This document shows positions 8,208 through 15,278 of a DNA stretch of 31,988 nt, piece by piece. A program made the position numbers and the translations under genes. Each line of letters opens with the position of its first letter. Position 1 is the stretch's first letter. The notes below the pieces were generated by a model, which had not been told where the DNA came from, ran no database searches, and saw only the letters and a list, made by a program, of their open reading frames with translations. Origin of the DNA: UBA12014 sp029248335 (GTDB lineage Bacteria; Planctomycetota; Phycisphaerae; Phycisphaerales; SM1A02); NCBI GenBank assembly GCA_029248335.1, contig JAQWJM010000134.1, positions 1-31,988 of the forward strand, written 5' to 3'.

Positions 8208-8352
8208 GCGGACGCGCCGCCGTAACGGGCACGATCGGCCAAATCTGGTCGATCTCGCGGACCATCAGCCACTGCATCGTCGATTCCTCGGCGATCCGGG
8301 AAGGCCGGTTCGCCAGAAGCCCGGAGCCGGAAGACCTGCCCGAATGATTGGA

Positions 8353-8402
8353 TGTCCGACGCGATCGGACATTCTTCCGCCCGACCGGCGCGAATCCGGT
8401 CG
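8353..8402 (+). promoter_or_regulatory. paired hairpins directly before the dockerin-gene ribosome binding site
   Basis: TGTCCGA/TCGGACA (8353-8371, five-base loop) and CGACCGG/CCGGTCG (8382-8402, seven-base loop) are perfect 7-bp stems. The second ends two bases before GGAG at 8405, so it could limit ribosome access. The start codon follows at 8418. Confidence 0.35.
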
Positions 8403-8417
8403 TCGGAGTGCCTTGGC

Positions 8418-9350
8418 ATGCCCACCCGGCCCACGTCCCCGAACCGCCTTCCCGCCCGCGCCGCGATGCTCGCCGCGATGGCGACCTCTGCCGCCCTCGG
8501 CGCTGAATCCCCGTTCGCCGCCGAGGTGGTGGCCTTCGATCCCGGCATCGGGGGCATCCCCGGATACGACTTTCCGGAGGCCGCACTCGGCGAGCCGACC
8601 CGCACCACCGGCGGAAGCCTGTTCCCCGCCGCGGTGACCCCGTTCCAGCCCGCGTTTCTCGCCTCCGAGGTGGTGTCGCTGGGCGTCGGCGGCTCGATCG
8701 TGCTCGCGTTCGACCACCAGGTGCTGGACGATCCTGCGAATCCCTATGGAATCGATCTCCTGGTCTTCGGCAATGCCTTCCTGTCCGACCTCGCCCCGCC
8801 CGCAGGCGTCGCCGGCGGACTCTACGCCGAGGGTGGCCGGATCGAAGTGAGCCAGGACGGCGTGGTCTGGTTCGACGTCGACGGCGTGGAAGCCGACGGG
8901 GCGATGCCGACCATCGGCTGGCTCGATGCGGGTCCCTACGCCGAGGTCGGCGGACGGCTGCCGACCGACTTCACCCGTCCGGTCGATCCCGCCCGGGGGC
9001 CGCTGGAGATGGCCGGACTGGGTCACTTCGAAGTGATCGAGATGTACGACGGGTCGGGTGGTGGGGCCGGCATCGACCTCGCGACACTCGGACTCGACTG
9101 GATCCGGTTCGTCCGGCTTTCGAACGATGGCGATGTGTCGACCCCGGAGATCGATGCGATCGCGGACGTCGCACCGGAGGAATCCGATGGAATCGTCGGG
9201 GACATCGACGGAAATGGTGCGGTCGACGGCATCGATCTCGGATTGATGCTGGCCGCCTGGGGGACCAAAGATCCGGCGGCGAATCTCGACGGGTTCGGCG
9301 TCGTCGATGGTCCCGATCTCGGTCTGCTGCTGGCGGGGTGGACCGAATGA
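8418..9350 (+). CDS. exported protein with C-terminal dockerin-type repeats
   Basis: The 310-residue protein starts with a signal peptide (SPNRLPARAAMLAAMATSAALGAE). The ATG at 8418 is chosen because GGAG lies nine bases upstream; the frame extends to 8352 but that part is hairpin leader. The central 200 residues have beta-rich surface-protein features (GGSIVLAFDHQVLDDPANPYG, IDLLVFGNAF, GRIEVSQDGVVWFDVDG), resembling carbohydrate-binding or surface-layer sandwich domains. I cannot assign a fold with certainty. The last 50 residues (261-310) hold two EF-hand-like dockerin repeats, DIDGNGAVDGIDLGLMLAAW and LDGFGVVDGPDLGLLLAGW, a form common at the C-termini of Phycisphaerae exported proteins. 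The partner of such dockerins is not known from this window. The stop overlaps the next start in ATGA. Confidence 0.8.
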   Translation: MPTRPTSPNRLPARAAMLAAMATSAALGAESPFAAEVVAFDPGIGGIPGYDFPEAALGEPTRTTGGSLFPAAVTPFQPAFLASEVVSLGVGGSIVLAFDHQVLDDPANPYGIDLLVFGNAFLSDLAPPAGVAGGLYAEGGRIEVSQDGVVWFDVDGVEADGAMPTIGWLDAGPYAEVGGRLPTDFTRPVDPARGPLEMAGLGHFEVIEMYDGSGGGAGIDLATLGLDWIRFVRLSNDGDVSTPEIDAIADVAPEESDGIVGDIDGNGAVDGIDLGLMLAAWGTKDPAANLDGFGVVDGPDLGLLLAGWTE

Positions 9351-10198
9351 GTCGAAACGAACGGACCCGACACCGCCCCACCGCCGCGTTCCACCGCACC
9401 GGCCCCGTCCGAACCCCTCGGCGAGCCGCCTTCACGGTCGTCGAGATCCTCGTGGTGCTCGGCGTGGTGGTCACGATCCTCGCCCTGGTCTCGACCGGAT
9501 TGAGCAACGCTTCCGCGGCCTCCCGCGGCACGGCATGCCGGTCGAATCTCCGGCAACTCCACATCGCGGCGGAATCGTATCTCGCGACCCAGGGCGGCTA
9601 CCCCGCGGCGATCCTCCACCACGTCATCGACGGCGGCGTCCGCACCACGACCTGGGACTTCGAGCATCGCCCGGACGGCACGATCGTCGAGGGCCCGATC
9701 TGGACGCATCTCGGCGGCGGGGATCGCGTGTTCCAGTGCCCGGATTTCCGGGGTGAAAGCACGTTCGGCGAAGATCCCTCGACGGGCTACAACTACAACA
9801 CGACGTTCGTGGGCGCCGAGGGCCGCTACCCGACGCTCGACCCCGACGGCAACCTGCTCGAAGGCTGGGACCACTGCCGACGCGGGATTCCGGCCGCGGC
9901 CCACCGACGCCCCACCACCACCGCGCTCTTCGGCGATGGCGGCTGGATCGGTGGCGCGAACAAGTTCATGCGGGCGCCATCGAACACCGTCGAGGTCGAT
10001 CTCGGCCTCGTGCACGGCGGCACCCAGGCGTTCCGGCACGGCGGCTGCGCGAACCTGGTCTGCCTCGACGGCCATGTCGAGTGCGAGGACGTCGCCTGCT
10101 GCGGCATGCACGGGCACGAGGCGTTTCTCGACACCATCACCGACTTCCCTCGGAACGGCTTCCTGAGCGACGACGACTTCCGCTACGACCCCCGCTGA
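9347..10198 (+). CDS. prepilin-like protein with N-terminal methylation motif (H-X9-DG type)
   Basis: The 283-residue protein has a basic leader, then RRAAFTVVEILVVLGVVVTILALVS. This is a type IV prepilin/type II pseudopilin signal with Ala rather than Gly before the Phe, as often seen in Planctomycetes, and it keeps the key Glu at +5. The helix is followed by NLRQLHIAAESYL, typical of the large planctomycete DUF1559-like pseudopilin families. The C-terminal part has HGGCANLVCLDGHVE, close to the H-X9-DG pattern. Several cysteines in the C-terminal third could form disulfides. Translation is coupled to the dockerin gene through ATGA, so the two products probably act together at the cell surface. 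These proteins are very numerous in Planctomycetes and their substrate is usually unknown. Confidence 0.85.
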   Translation: MSRNERTRHRPTAAFHRTGPVRTPRRAAFTVVEILVVLGVVVTILALVSTGLSNASAASRGTACRSNLRQLHIAAESYLATQGGYPAAILHHVIDGGVRTTTWDFEHRPDGTIVEGPIWTHLGGGDRVFQCPDFRGESTFGEDPSTGYNYNTTFVGAEGRYPTLDPDGNLLEGWDHCRRGIPAAAHRRPTTTALFGDGGWIGGANKFMRAPSNTVEVDLGLVHGGTQAFRHGGCANLVCLDGHVECEDVACCGMHGHEAFLDTITDFPRNGFLSDDDFRYDPR

Positions 10199-10223
10199 TC
10201 CCACCGTCGCGGTGGCTCGCTCC

Positions 10224-10229
10224 TATCAT
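10224..10229 (+). promoter_or_regulatory. -10 box TATCAT of the hydrolase-moeA-moaD operon (leaderless)
   Basis: TATCAT is followed by eight bases and the ATG at 10238. A small perfect hairpin at 10201-10215 lies immediately upstream. No -35 match and no ribosome binding site are visible. Confidence 0.45.
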
Positions 10230-10237
10230 GCGGTGCC

Positions 10238-10987
10238 ATGGCCCCGAAGAAGCCCCAGACCCGACACGAACGGCTCGAGTACCTCGCGTTCGGCGAACCT
10301 CGACCCGCGGACTTCCGATCACCCTCCGATCCGAGTGGTGATCTGGTGGTGATCCTCGCCGGCGACGCGATGTTCGGGATCGAACTCGAGCGCCCCGCCG
10401 CACGCGGTCTCGTGCAGTTCGGTGACCGACTGGCCGAGGCCCTGCTCGACGAGGGCCACGCGGTGATCCGGCCCGCAGGCTTCGACGCGGAGCGTGATGC
10501 GGCCGGCTGCATCGAGGCGACGCGGAACCTGCTGAGGGAGGCGCGACGCTCGACCGACGGACATCAGTGTTCGGTCGTCGGACTCTCCGCGACCGCGCCG
10601 CTGCTGGCGGTCGCGGCGGCCGAACTCGACGTTCGCTCGTTCGTGCTGGTCTCCCCGCCGATTCTCGAGACCTACGGCAATCGGCCCGAACGCATGGAAC
10701 TCGCCCTCGCCGAAGCACTCGGCGTACCGGCGGAGATCGCGGCCGAACTCGGCACCCGGAATCCCATGCAGGTCGGTGGGCGGGTCGCGGAACGCGCCCT
10801 CGTCGTGCACGGGGCGGCGGACACCGTGGTGCCCGCCGCGGACGCGATCGGCTGGCGGGCGTCGCTCGCCGCATCGGGCGTCGGCGCCGGACGCCTCGAA
10901 GTCGCCTTCGCCGAACACGATCTCGCCCCCTCCGCGGAGGTCGCGATCGACGGGATCCTCGCGTTCCTCGGGAACGACGACCGATGA
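10238..10987 (+). CDS. alpha/beta-hydrolase-like protein, first gene of a molybdopterin operon
   Basis: The 249-residue cytoplasmic protein has an alpha/beta-hydrolase pattern. A nucleophile elbow VVGLSATA places Ser at 117. The acid candidate is Asp195 in VVHGAADTVVP and the base candidate is His227 in FAEHDLAP. The elbow reads G-L-S-A-T instead of G-X-S-X-G, so the second glycine is replaced. The substrate is unknown. The stop overlaps the moeA start in ATGA, and moaD overlaps in turn, so all three should be made from one mRNA. Whether the hydrolase acts in cofactor metabolism is inference from position only. There is no Shine-Dalgarno; TATCAT eight bases before the ATG suggests a leaderless start. 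Confidence 0.7.
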   Translation: MAPKKPQTRHERLEYLAFGEPRPADFRSPSDPSGDLVVILAGDAMFGIELERPAARGLVQFGDRLAEALLDEGHAVIRPAGFDAERDAAGCIEATRNLLREARRSTDGHQCSVVGLSATAPLLAVAAAELDVRSFVLVSPPILETYGNRPERMELALAEALGVPAEIAAELGTRNPMQVGGRVAERALVVHGAADTVVPAADAIGWRASLAASGVGAGRLEVAFAEHDLAPSAEVAIDGILAFLGNDDR

Positions 10988-12276
10988 GCCACGACGGTCC
11001 GATCGAGGTCGAGGACGCGATCGCCCGGATGCTCGAGACGATCGCTCCGGACCGACCGACGACCAGCATGGGGATCACCGACGAGGATCTCCTCGGGCGC
11101 GTGCTCGCCGAACCGATCCGGGCCGATCGAGACCACCCACCGTTCGATCGCGCGACGATGGACGGCTATGCGGTACGGACCGCGGACCTGGCGACCGGTG
11201 AACGACTGCCGGTCCTCGGTTCGATTCCGGCGGGCGGCGCGATGCCGGAGGACGTCGCGGCCGGTGGCTGCGTCGCGATCGCGACCGGCGCCGCGGTGCC
11301 CGGCACGCTGGACGCCGTGATCGAACACGAGTCGACGGACCGGGGTGATCCGCTCGAAGTGACGGCGAAGGACGTGCGGGCGGGCCGGAACATCCACCGA
11401 CGCGGCGCCGACGCGAAGGCCGGTGACGTCCTGGTGCCGAGCGGAACGCGGATCGACGCCGTGGCGCGGGCCGCGGCGATCGCGGGCGGTGCCGCGGTCG
11501 GAACCGGCCTGGTCTCGATCCATCGTCCGCCCCGGGTCGTCGTGGTCACCACCGGCGACGAACTCCGCCCCGCCGACGACCCCCTCGACCGCGACGGTGA
11601 TGCGGTTCTGATCCGTGATTCGAACCGACCGCTGCTCGTCGATCTGATCGCCGATCGATGGACCTTCGGCGGGAACGTGACCGGGACGAGGCACGTCATC
11701 GATGATCCGTCCGCGACCCGCGACGGGCTCGACGCCGCGGCGGCCGACGCCGACCTGGTGATCACCGTCGGCGGGGTCAGTGCCGGCGTTCTCGATCTCG
11801 TGCCGGGGCACTGGGCCCGACGAGGCTGGAAGACACTCGTCCGCGGCGTCCGCATGCAGCCGGGAAAGCCGTTCTCCGCCTGGCTGGCTCCGGACGGCGG
11901 AACCGTCGCGGTCGGCCTGCCCGGCAATCCCGTCTCCGCGTTCGCGTGTCTTCACGTGCTGCTCCGCCCCTGGTTCGATGCATTCCGGGGCATCGAAGTC
12001 GCCGTCGCATCGCGTTCGCTGCCATTGCACGCCGCCACGCGGGCGAATCCCCGGCGTCCCGCCTTCAGACCCGCGAACCTGGTGGTCGACGGCGACGGAA
12101 ACGTCGAAGTCGCGATTCCGGGCTGGCAGGGCTCGGGCGATCTGCCCCACCTCGTGGGGACGACGGGTTTCGCACGGCTTCCCGTGATCGACGGCGAAGT
12201 CCCGGCCGGCACGCCCGTCGAATTCCTTCCTCATCGGGACGACCACATGCGTCGAAGCGGAGGGACCGGACCTTGA
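10984..12276 (+). CDS. moeA: molybdopterin molybdenumtransferase MoeA
   Basis: The 430-residue protein ligates molybdate to adenylated molybdopterin, the last general step of molybdenum cofactor synthesis in the cytoplasm. Clear family motifs are PPFDRATMDGYAVR near residue 53, VVVTTGDELRP, ITVGGVSAG, RMQPGKPFSAW and VGLPGNPVSAFACLHVLLRP. The length is normal. The ATG at 10984 overlaps the hydrolase stop (ATGA), and its own stop overlaps the moaD TTG start (TTGA), so translation is coupled on both sides. The longer upstream open frame is out of frame with the hydrolase gene and is not real. The MogA-type adenylyltransferase and the moaA/C/E genes are not in the window. Confidence 0.95.
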   Translation: MSHDGPIEVEDAIARMLETIAPDRPTTSMGITDEDLLGRVLAEPIRADRDHPPFDRATMDGYAVRTADLATGERLPVLGSIPAGGAMPEDVAAGGCVAIATGAAVPGTLDAVIEHESTDRGDPLEVTAKDVRAGRNIHRRGADAKAGDVLVPSGTRIDAVARAAAIAGGAAVGTGLVSIHRPPRVVVVTTGDELRPADDPLDRDGDAVLIRDSNRPLLVDLIADRWTFGGNVTGTRHVIDDPSATRDGLDAAAADADLVITVGGVSAGVLDLVPGHWARRGWKTLVRGVRMQPGKPFSAWLAPDGGTVAVGLPGNPVSAFACLHVLLRPWFDAFRGIEVAVASRSLPLHAATRANPRRPAFRPANLVVDGDGNVEVAIPGWQGSGDLPHLVGTTGFARLPVIDGEVPAGTPVEFLPHRDDHMRRSGGTGP

Positions 12277-12539
12277 CGACGTCGATGGATGAGATCCGGA
12301 TCGAAATGATCCTCCACGCGGTGCTTCGCGAGGTGGCGGACGTCGAGCTCGTCGCGCTCCGACTTCCCGCGGGATCGACGGCGTTTGACGCCCTGAACTC
12401 GCTCATCGAACGCCATCCCGGCCTCGCGACCCACGCGAAGACCGTGGCGTTCGCCCGCGGCGACGCGATCATCCGGCCGGATGCGATGTTGGCGGATGGC
12501 GATCGGATCGAAGCCCTGCCGCCGGTCTCCGGCGGCTGA
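12273..12539 (+). CDS. moaD: molybdopterin synthase sulfur-carrier subunit MoaD
   Basis: This 88-residue ubiquitin-like protein ends in PPVSGG. The C-terminal Gly-Gly is what MoeB adenylates and converts to a thiocarboxylate for sulfur insertion into molybdopterin. The features LRLPAGSTAFDALNSLIERHP and FARGDAIIRPDAMLADGDRI match MoaD/ThiS proteins, and the moeA context points to MoaD rather than ThiS. The TTG at 12273 is chosen over the ATG at 12285. GGAGGG at 12259-12264 is eight bases before the TTG but twenty before the ATG, and the TTG overlaps the moeA stop. A GC-rich hairpin (12518-12536) is formed by the last codons but has no T tract. MoaE, the partner, is not visible. Confidence 0.9.
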   Translation: MTTSMDEIRIEMILHAVLREVADVELVALRLPAGSTAFDALNSLIERHPGLATHAKTVAFARGDAIIRPDAMLADGDRIEALPPVSGG

Positions 12540-12569
12540 ACCCGTCGGAGGTCGCGCGGATTCGACCGG

Positions 12570-14396
12570 TCAGCCCGGTGATCGCCCGAAACGTCGCTCG
12601 ATCTCCGCGATGGGAATCCGCAGATGGGTGGGTCGCCCGTGCGGACAGCTCCCGTCCCGGTCGATCCGATCCCGCATCGCGAGCAGCTCCGCGATCTCCC
12701 GCTCGCCGAGGCGGTCGCCCGCCTTGACCGCGGCCTTGCAACTCATCACGTCGAGCACTTCGGACAACGCCGCTTCGTGATCCTCGTGATCGACCTGGCC
12801 GTCCGCGGCCCGGTCCAGCAGCTCGGCGAGGAATGGCGCCGGCTCGACCCGCCGATGGATGAGCAGCGAGGGGAAGGCGTGGATCGCGATCCCCCGCGGA
12901 CCGGCCGCGACCGCATCGATTCCGAGCCGTTCCAGGAGCGGCGCGAGCGTCTCGAGGGCCGCGATCGACGCCGGTTCCGCGTCGAAGACGACCGGCACGA
13001 GCTGACGCTGTGATTCGAGGGGACCTTCGGAGAATCGCTCGTGCAACTGTTCGAACATCACCCGCTCGTGGAGCGCGTGCTGGTCGATGATCACGAGGCC
13101 CTCCGCGTCCTGGGTCACGAGGAACGACTGATGCACCTGCAGGACCGCGTCGCGACCGACCAGCGTCGGCAGGACCTCGACGGCCGTGCTGTTCAGCGGG
13201 ACGTCCTCCATCGCGGCCCGGGCCCGCTGGAGATCCAGCCCCGGGCTCGACCGTCGCTCGAATCCCGACGTCCGTTCCCGCCCCGCCCCCGCGGTGGACG
13301 GCGCCGGCGGCATCGATCGCGTCTCGACGATCGGCGGCGTCGGTTCCTCGCGTGTCGCGGGCGCTTCCGGGATGCCGATGTCCCGCACCAGATCCGCGGA
13401 CTCGAGCGTCTCGCGAACCGCGCGTCGAACCAGACCGTGCAACGGACGTGCGTCCCGGAAACGGACCTCGGTCTTCGCCGGATGCACGTTGACGTCGACC
13501 CGCGCGGGGGCCATGTCGAGGTGCAGGACCCCGACCGGATGACGCCCGGGTTCGATCAGTCCTCGGAACCCCTCCTTCAAGGCGTGCGAGAGCGACCGGT
13601 CGTTGATGGCGCGGCCGTTCAGGAAGAACCGCTGATGCCGGGAGGTCGGTCGCGCCGTCTCGGGGAGCCCGACCAGTCCCCACACGCCGACCAGCGTCCC
13701 GTCGTCCGGTGCTCCGATCTCGCCGCGAACCTCGAGCAGCCGCCCGTCCATCTCGGCTCCGAGCACGCCGACGATCCGACGCCGTGGATCGTCGGTGGCG
13801 GGAAGGTCGACGAGCGGCCGCCCGTTCGAGACGAGTCGCAGTCCGATGCCCGGCCGCGCGAGGGCCAGCAGGCGGACGATCTCCGCGATCCGCGCGGACT
13901 CGGCGGTCTCGCTCTTGAGAAATCGGCGGCGAGCCGGAACGGCGTGGAAGAGATTTCGAACCTCGATCCTCGTTCCCACCGGCCCCGCGACCGGGGCCGG
14001 CGGCGTCGCCACCCCGTCGACCACCTCGATCCTCCAGGCTTCGTCGGTGCCGGCGACCCGGCTCTCGATGGCGAATCGCGAGACCGATGCGATCGAGGCC
14101 AGGGCCTCGCCGCGAAACCCCATCGTCGCGACCGCTTCGAGATCGGCGGCGGATTCGATCTTGCTGGTCGCGTGGGATTCGACCGCGAGCGGGAGCTCCT
14201 CGACCGGGATGCCCCCACCGTCGTCGGCGACCCGGATCAGATCCCGACCGCCACCCGCGACCTCGATCTCGATCCGCGTGGCGCCCGCGTCGAACGCGTT
14301 CTCCATCAGTTCCTTGACGACGCTCGCGGGCCGCTCGACGACCTCGCCGGCGGCGATCTGGTTCACGACGGAGGTTGGAAGGCGGCGAATCGGCAC
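12570..14396 (-). CDS. mutL: DNA mismatch repair protein MutL, endonuclease type
   Basis: The 608-residue protein has the GHKL ATPase motifs ELMENAFDAGA (29-39), DDGGGI (58-63) and GFRGEAL (93-99), then the S5-like domain up to about 335. After a Pro/Ser-rich linker comes the dimerisation domain. That domain has the full metal-dependent endonuclease motif DQHALHERVMFE (438-449), the SCKAAVKAG motif (552-560) and CPHGRP (584-589). It should therefore nick DNA itself, unlike E. coli MutL, which works with MutH. MutS is not adjacent. The start is GTG at 14396. No Shine-Dalgarno is present, and TACGAT ends exactly six bases before it, so the mRNA is probably leaderless. It converges with moaD. 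Confidence 0.95.
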   Translation of the reverse strand: MPIRRLPTSVVNQIAAGEVVERPASVVKELMENAFDAGATRIEIEVAGGGRDLIRVADDGGGIPVEELPLAVESHATSKIESAADLEAVATMGFRGEALASIASVSRFAIESRVAGTDEAWRIEVVDGVATPPAPVAGPVGTRIEVRNLFHAVPARRRFLKSETAESARIAEIVRLLALARPGIGLRLVSNGRPLVDLPATDDPRRRIVGVLGAEMDGRLLEVRGEIGAPDDGTLVGVWGLVGLPETARPTSRHQRFFLNGRAINDRSLSHALKEGFRGLIEPGRHPVGVLHLDMAPARVDVNVHPAKTEVRFRDARPLHGLVRRAVRETLESADLVRDIGIPEAPATREEPTPPIVETRSMPPAPSTAGAGRERTSGFERRSSPGLDLQRARAAMEDVPLNSTAVEVLPTLVGRDAVLQVHQSFLVTQDAEGLVIIDQHALHERVMFEQLHERFSEGPLESQRQLVPVVFDAEPASIAALETLAPLLERLGIDAVAAGPRGIAIHAFPSLLIHRRVEPAPFLAELLDRAADGQVDHEDHEAALSEVLDVMSCKAAVKAGDRLGEREIAELLAMRDRIDRDGSCPHGRPTHLRIPIAEIERRFGRSPG

Positions 14397-14402
14397 GTGT
14401 CC

Positions 14403-14408
14403 ATCGTA
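14403..14408 (-). promoter_or_regulatory. -10 box TACGAT of mutL (leaderless)
   Basis: TACGAT, six bases, then the GTG start at 14396. No good -35 is visible. The mutL and phosphoesterase starts are divergent and about 108 bases apart, so both promoters lie in this gap. Confidence 0.5.
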
Positions 14409-14504
14409 GGGCGGTCACCGCGTCGCACCGATCCGGCGTCGAATCCGACATGATTCGCACGAAATCACCGAACAATTCGACGGGTTCGCGTCGAAATAAC
14501 GGCT

Positions 14505-15269
14505 GTGAAGCGTGATCCCACCAACATCACCGCGGTGATCGGCGACGTCCATGCCTGTGGCGACGAGCTCCGGGAGCTGCTCGACGTGCTCGTGGAGCTT
14601 CGGGCCGTGACCCGGGTCGTCCTCACCGGCGACCTCCTGACCAAGGGGCCGGATCCCGCCGGAACCGTCGACGCGATCGATGCGTTCGCCGGCGCGGGCC
14701 GTTCCATCGAGTCGGTGTGCGGGAACCAGGATCTCCGAATCTTCCACTCCCTCGAACGACTCGCCGCGGGAACGCCGCTCGATCGGATCTCGCGGTCGGA
14801 CCGCGGCGTGTACGCCCGGCTTATGGAGGGTGGCATGGTCGACGCCGCATGGCGACGGCTCGCCGACACGATCCCGAGGATCGAGACGACCGTCGGGGAT
14901 GCGACGGTCGTCCACGCGGGAATCCGACCGGAACTCGGGCTCGCGAACACCGAACCCCACGACAAGATCCACCTCAAGCCCGAAGCCGGCGGTTCACCCT
15001 GGTGGGCCGACTACGCCGGCGAGGACGGACTGATCGTCTGCGGGCACAAGCCCGTCGACGCCCCGATCCGGTCGGTTCGAAACGCGCGGCCGGTGGCGGT
15101 GAACGTCGACACCGGCTGCGTCGCGGGGGGATCGCTGACCGCGTACCTCGTCGAACCCGACGAGTTCATCGCCGTCGAGTCGAGGCAGGTCCGGGGCCGG
15201 AGGACCGGCGGGCGTTTCATCGAACCCACCGCGGTCGAGCCACGCCCCGCCCACGTCCGGGCCGGCTGA
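14505..15269 (+). CDS. calcineurin-like metallophosphoesterase (ApaH/PrpE-like)
   Basis: The 254-residue protein has the complete set of binuclear metal motifs of this superfamily: GDVHACGDEL at about 13-22, TGDLLTKGPD at 41-50, GNQD near 73, VHAGI near 144, GHKP near 185 and NVDTG near 204. The arrangement matches the ApaH/PrpE and PP2A-like branch, which hydrolyses diadenosine polyphosphates, protein phosphates or related substrates. The exact substrate is not readable. The tail after about residue 225 is basic and probably disordered. The GTG at 14505 is the first start in frame before the first motif. No Shine-Dalgarno is seen. It converges with nadE, with only nine bases between the stops. 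Confidence 0.85.
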   Translation: MKRDPTNITAVIGDVHACGDELRELLDVLVELRAVTRVVLTGDLLTKGPDPAGTVDAIDAFAGAGRSIESVCGNQDLRIFHSLERLAAGTPLDRISRSDRGVYARLMEGGMVDAAWRRLADTIPRIETTVGDATVVHAGIRPELGLANTEPHDKIHLKPEAGGSPWWADYAGEDGLIVCGHKPVDAPIRSVRNARPVAVNVDTGCVAGGSLTAYLVEPDEFIAVESRQVRGRRTGGRFIEPTAVEPRPAHVRAG

Positions 15270-15278
15270 ACCGGAGGC

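Larger units (their letters stand above)
7717..8417. other. 700-bp non-coding divergent region with several inverted repeats
   Basis: No convincing gene lies between the divergent HEAT-repeat and dockerin genes. Short open frames here have no ribosome binding site and no recognisable protein features. The region holds several inverted repeats: a perfect 16-bp palindrome at 7929-7944, a GC-rich inverted repeat at 7994-8009, stem-loops at 8125-8207, and two hairpins at 8353-8402. TATACT at 8101-8106 is a good plus-strand -10 sequence but has no clear -35. If it is used, the dockerin gene has a structured leader of about 300 bases. Confidence 0.5.

Noticed and set aside
8162..8347. Possible 61-residue small gene
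   Set aside because: No ribosome binding site, no recognisable protein features, and it overlaps the stem-loop cluster.
10672..12246. 524-residue minus-strand open frame
   Set aside because: Antisense to the hydrolase and moeA genes, which have clear family motifs.
12518..12536. Perfect 8-bp hairpin at the end of moaD
   Set aside because: No T tract follows, and it is explained by the codons for the conserved Pro-Pro-Val-Ser-Gly-Gly end.
13041..14453. 470-residue plus-strand open frame
   Set aside because: Antisense to mutL; composition is that of a shadow frame.
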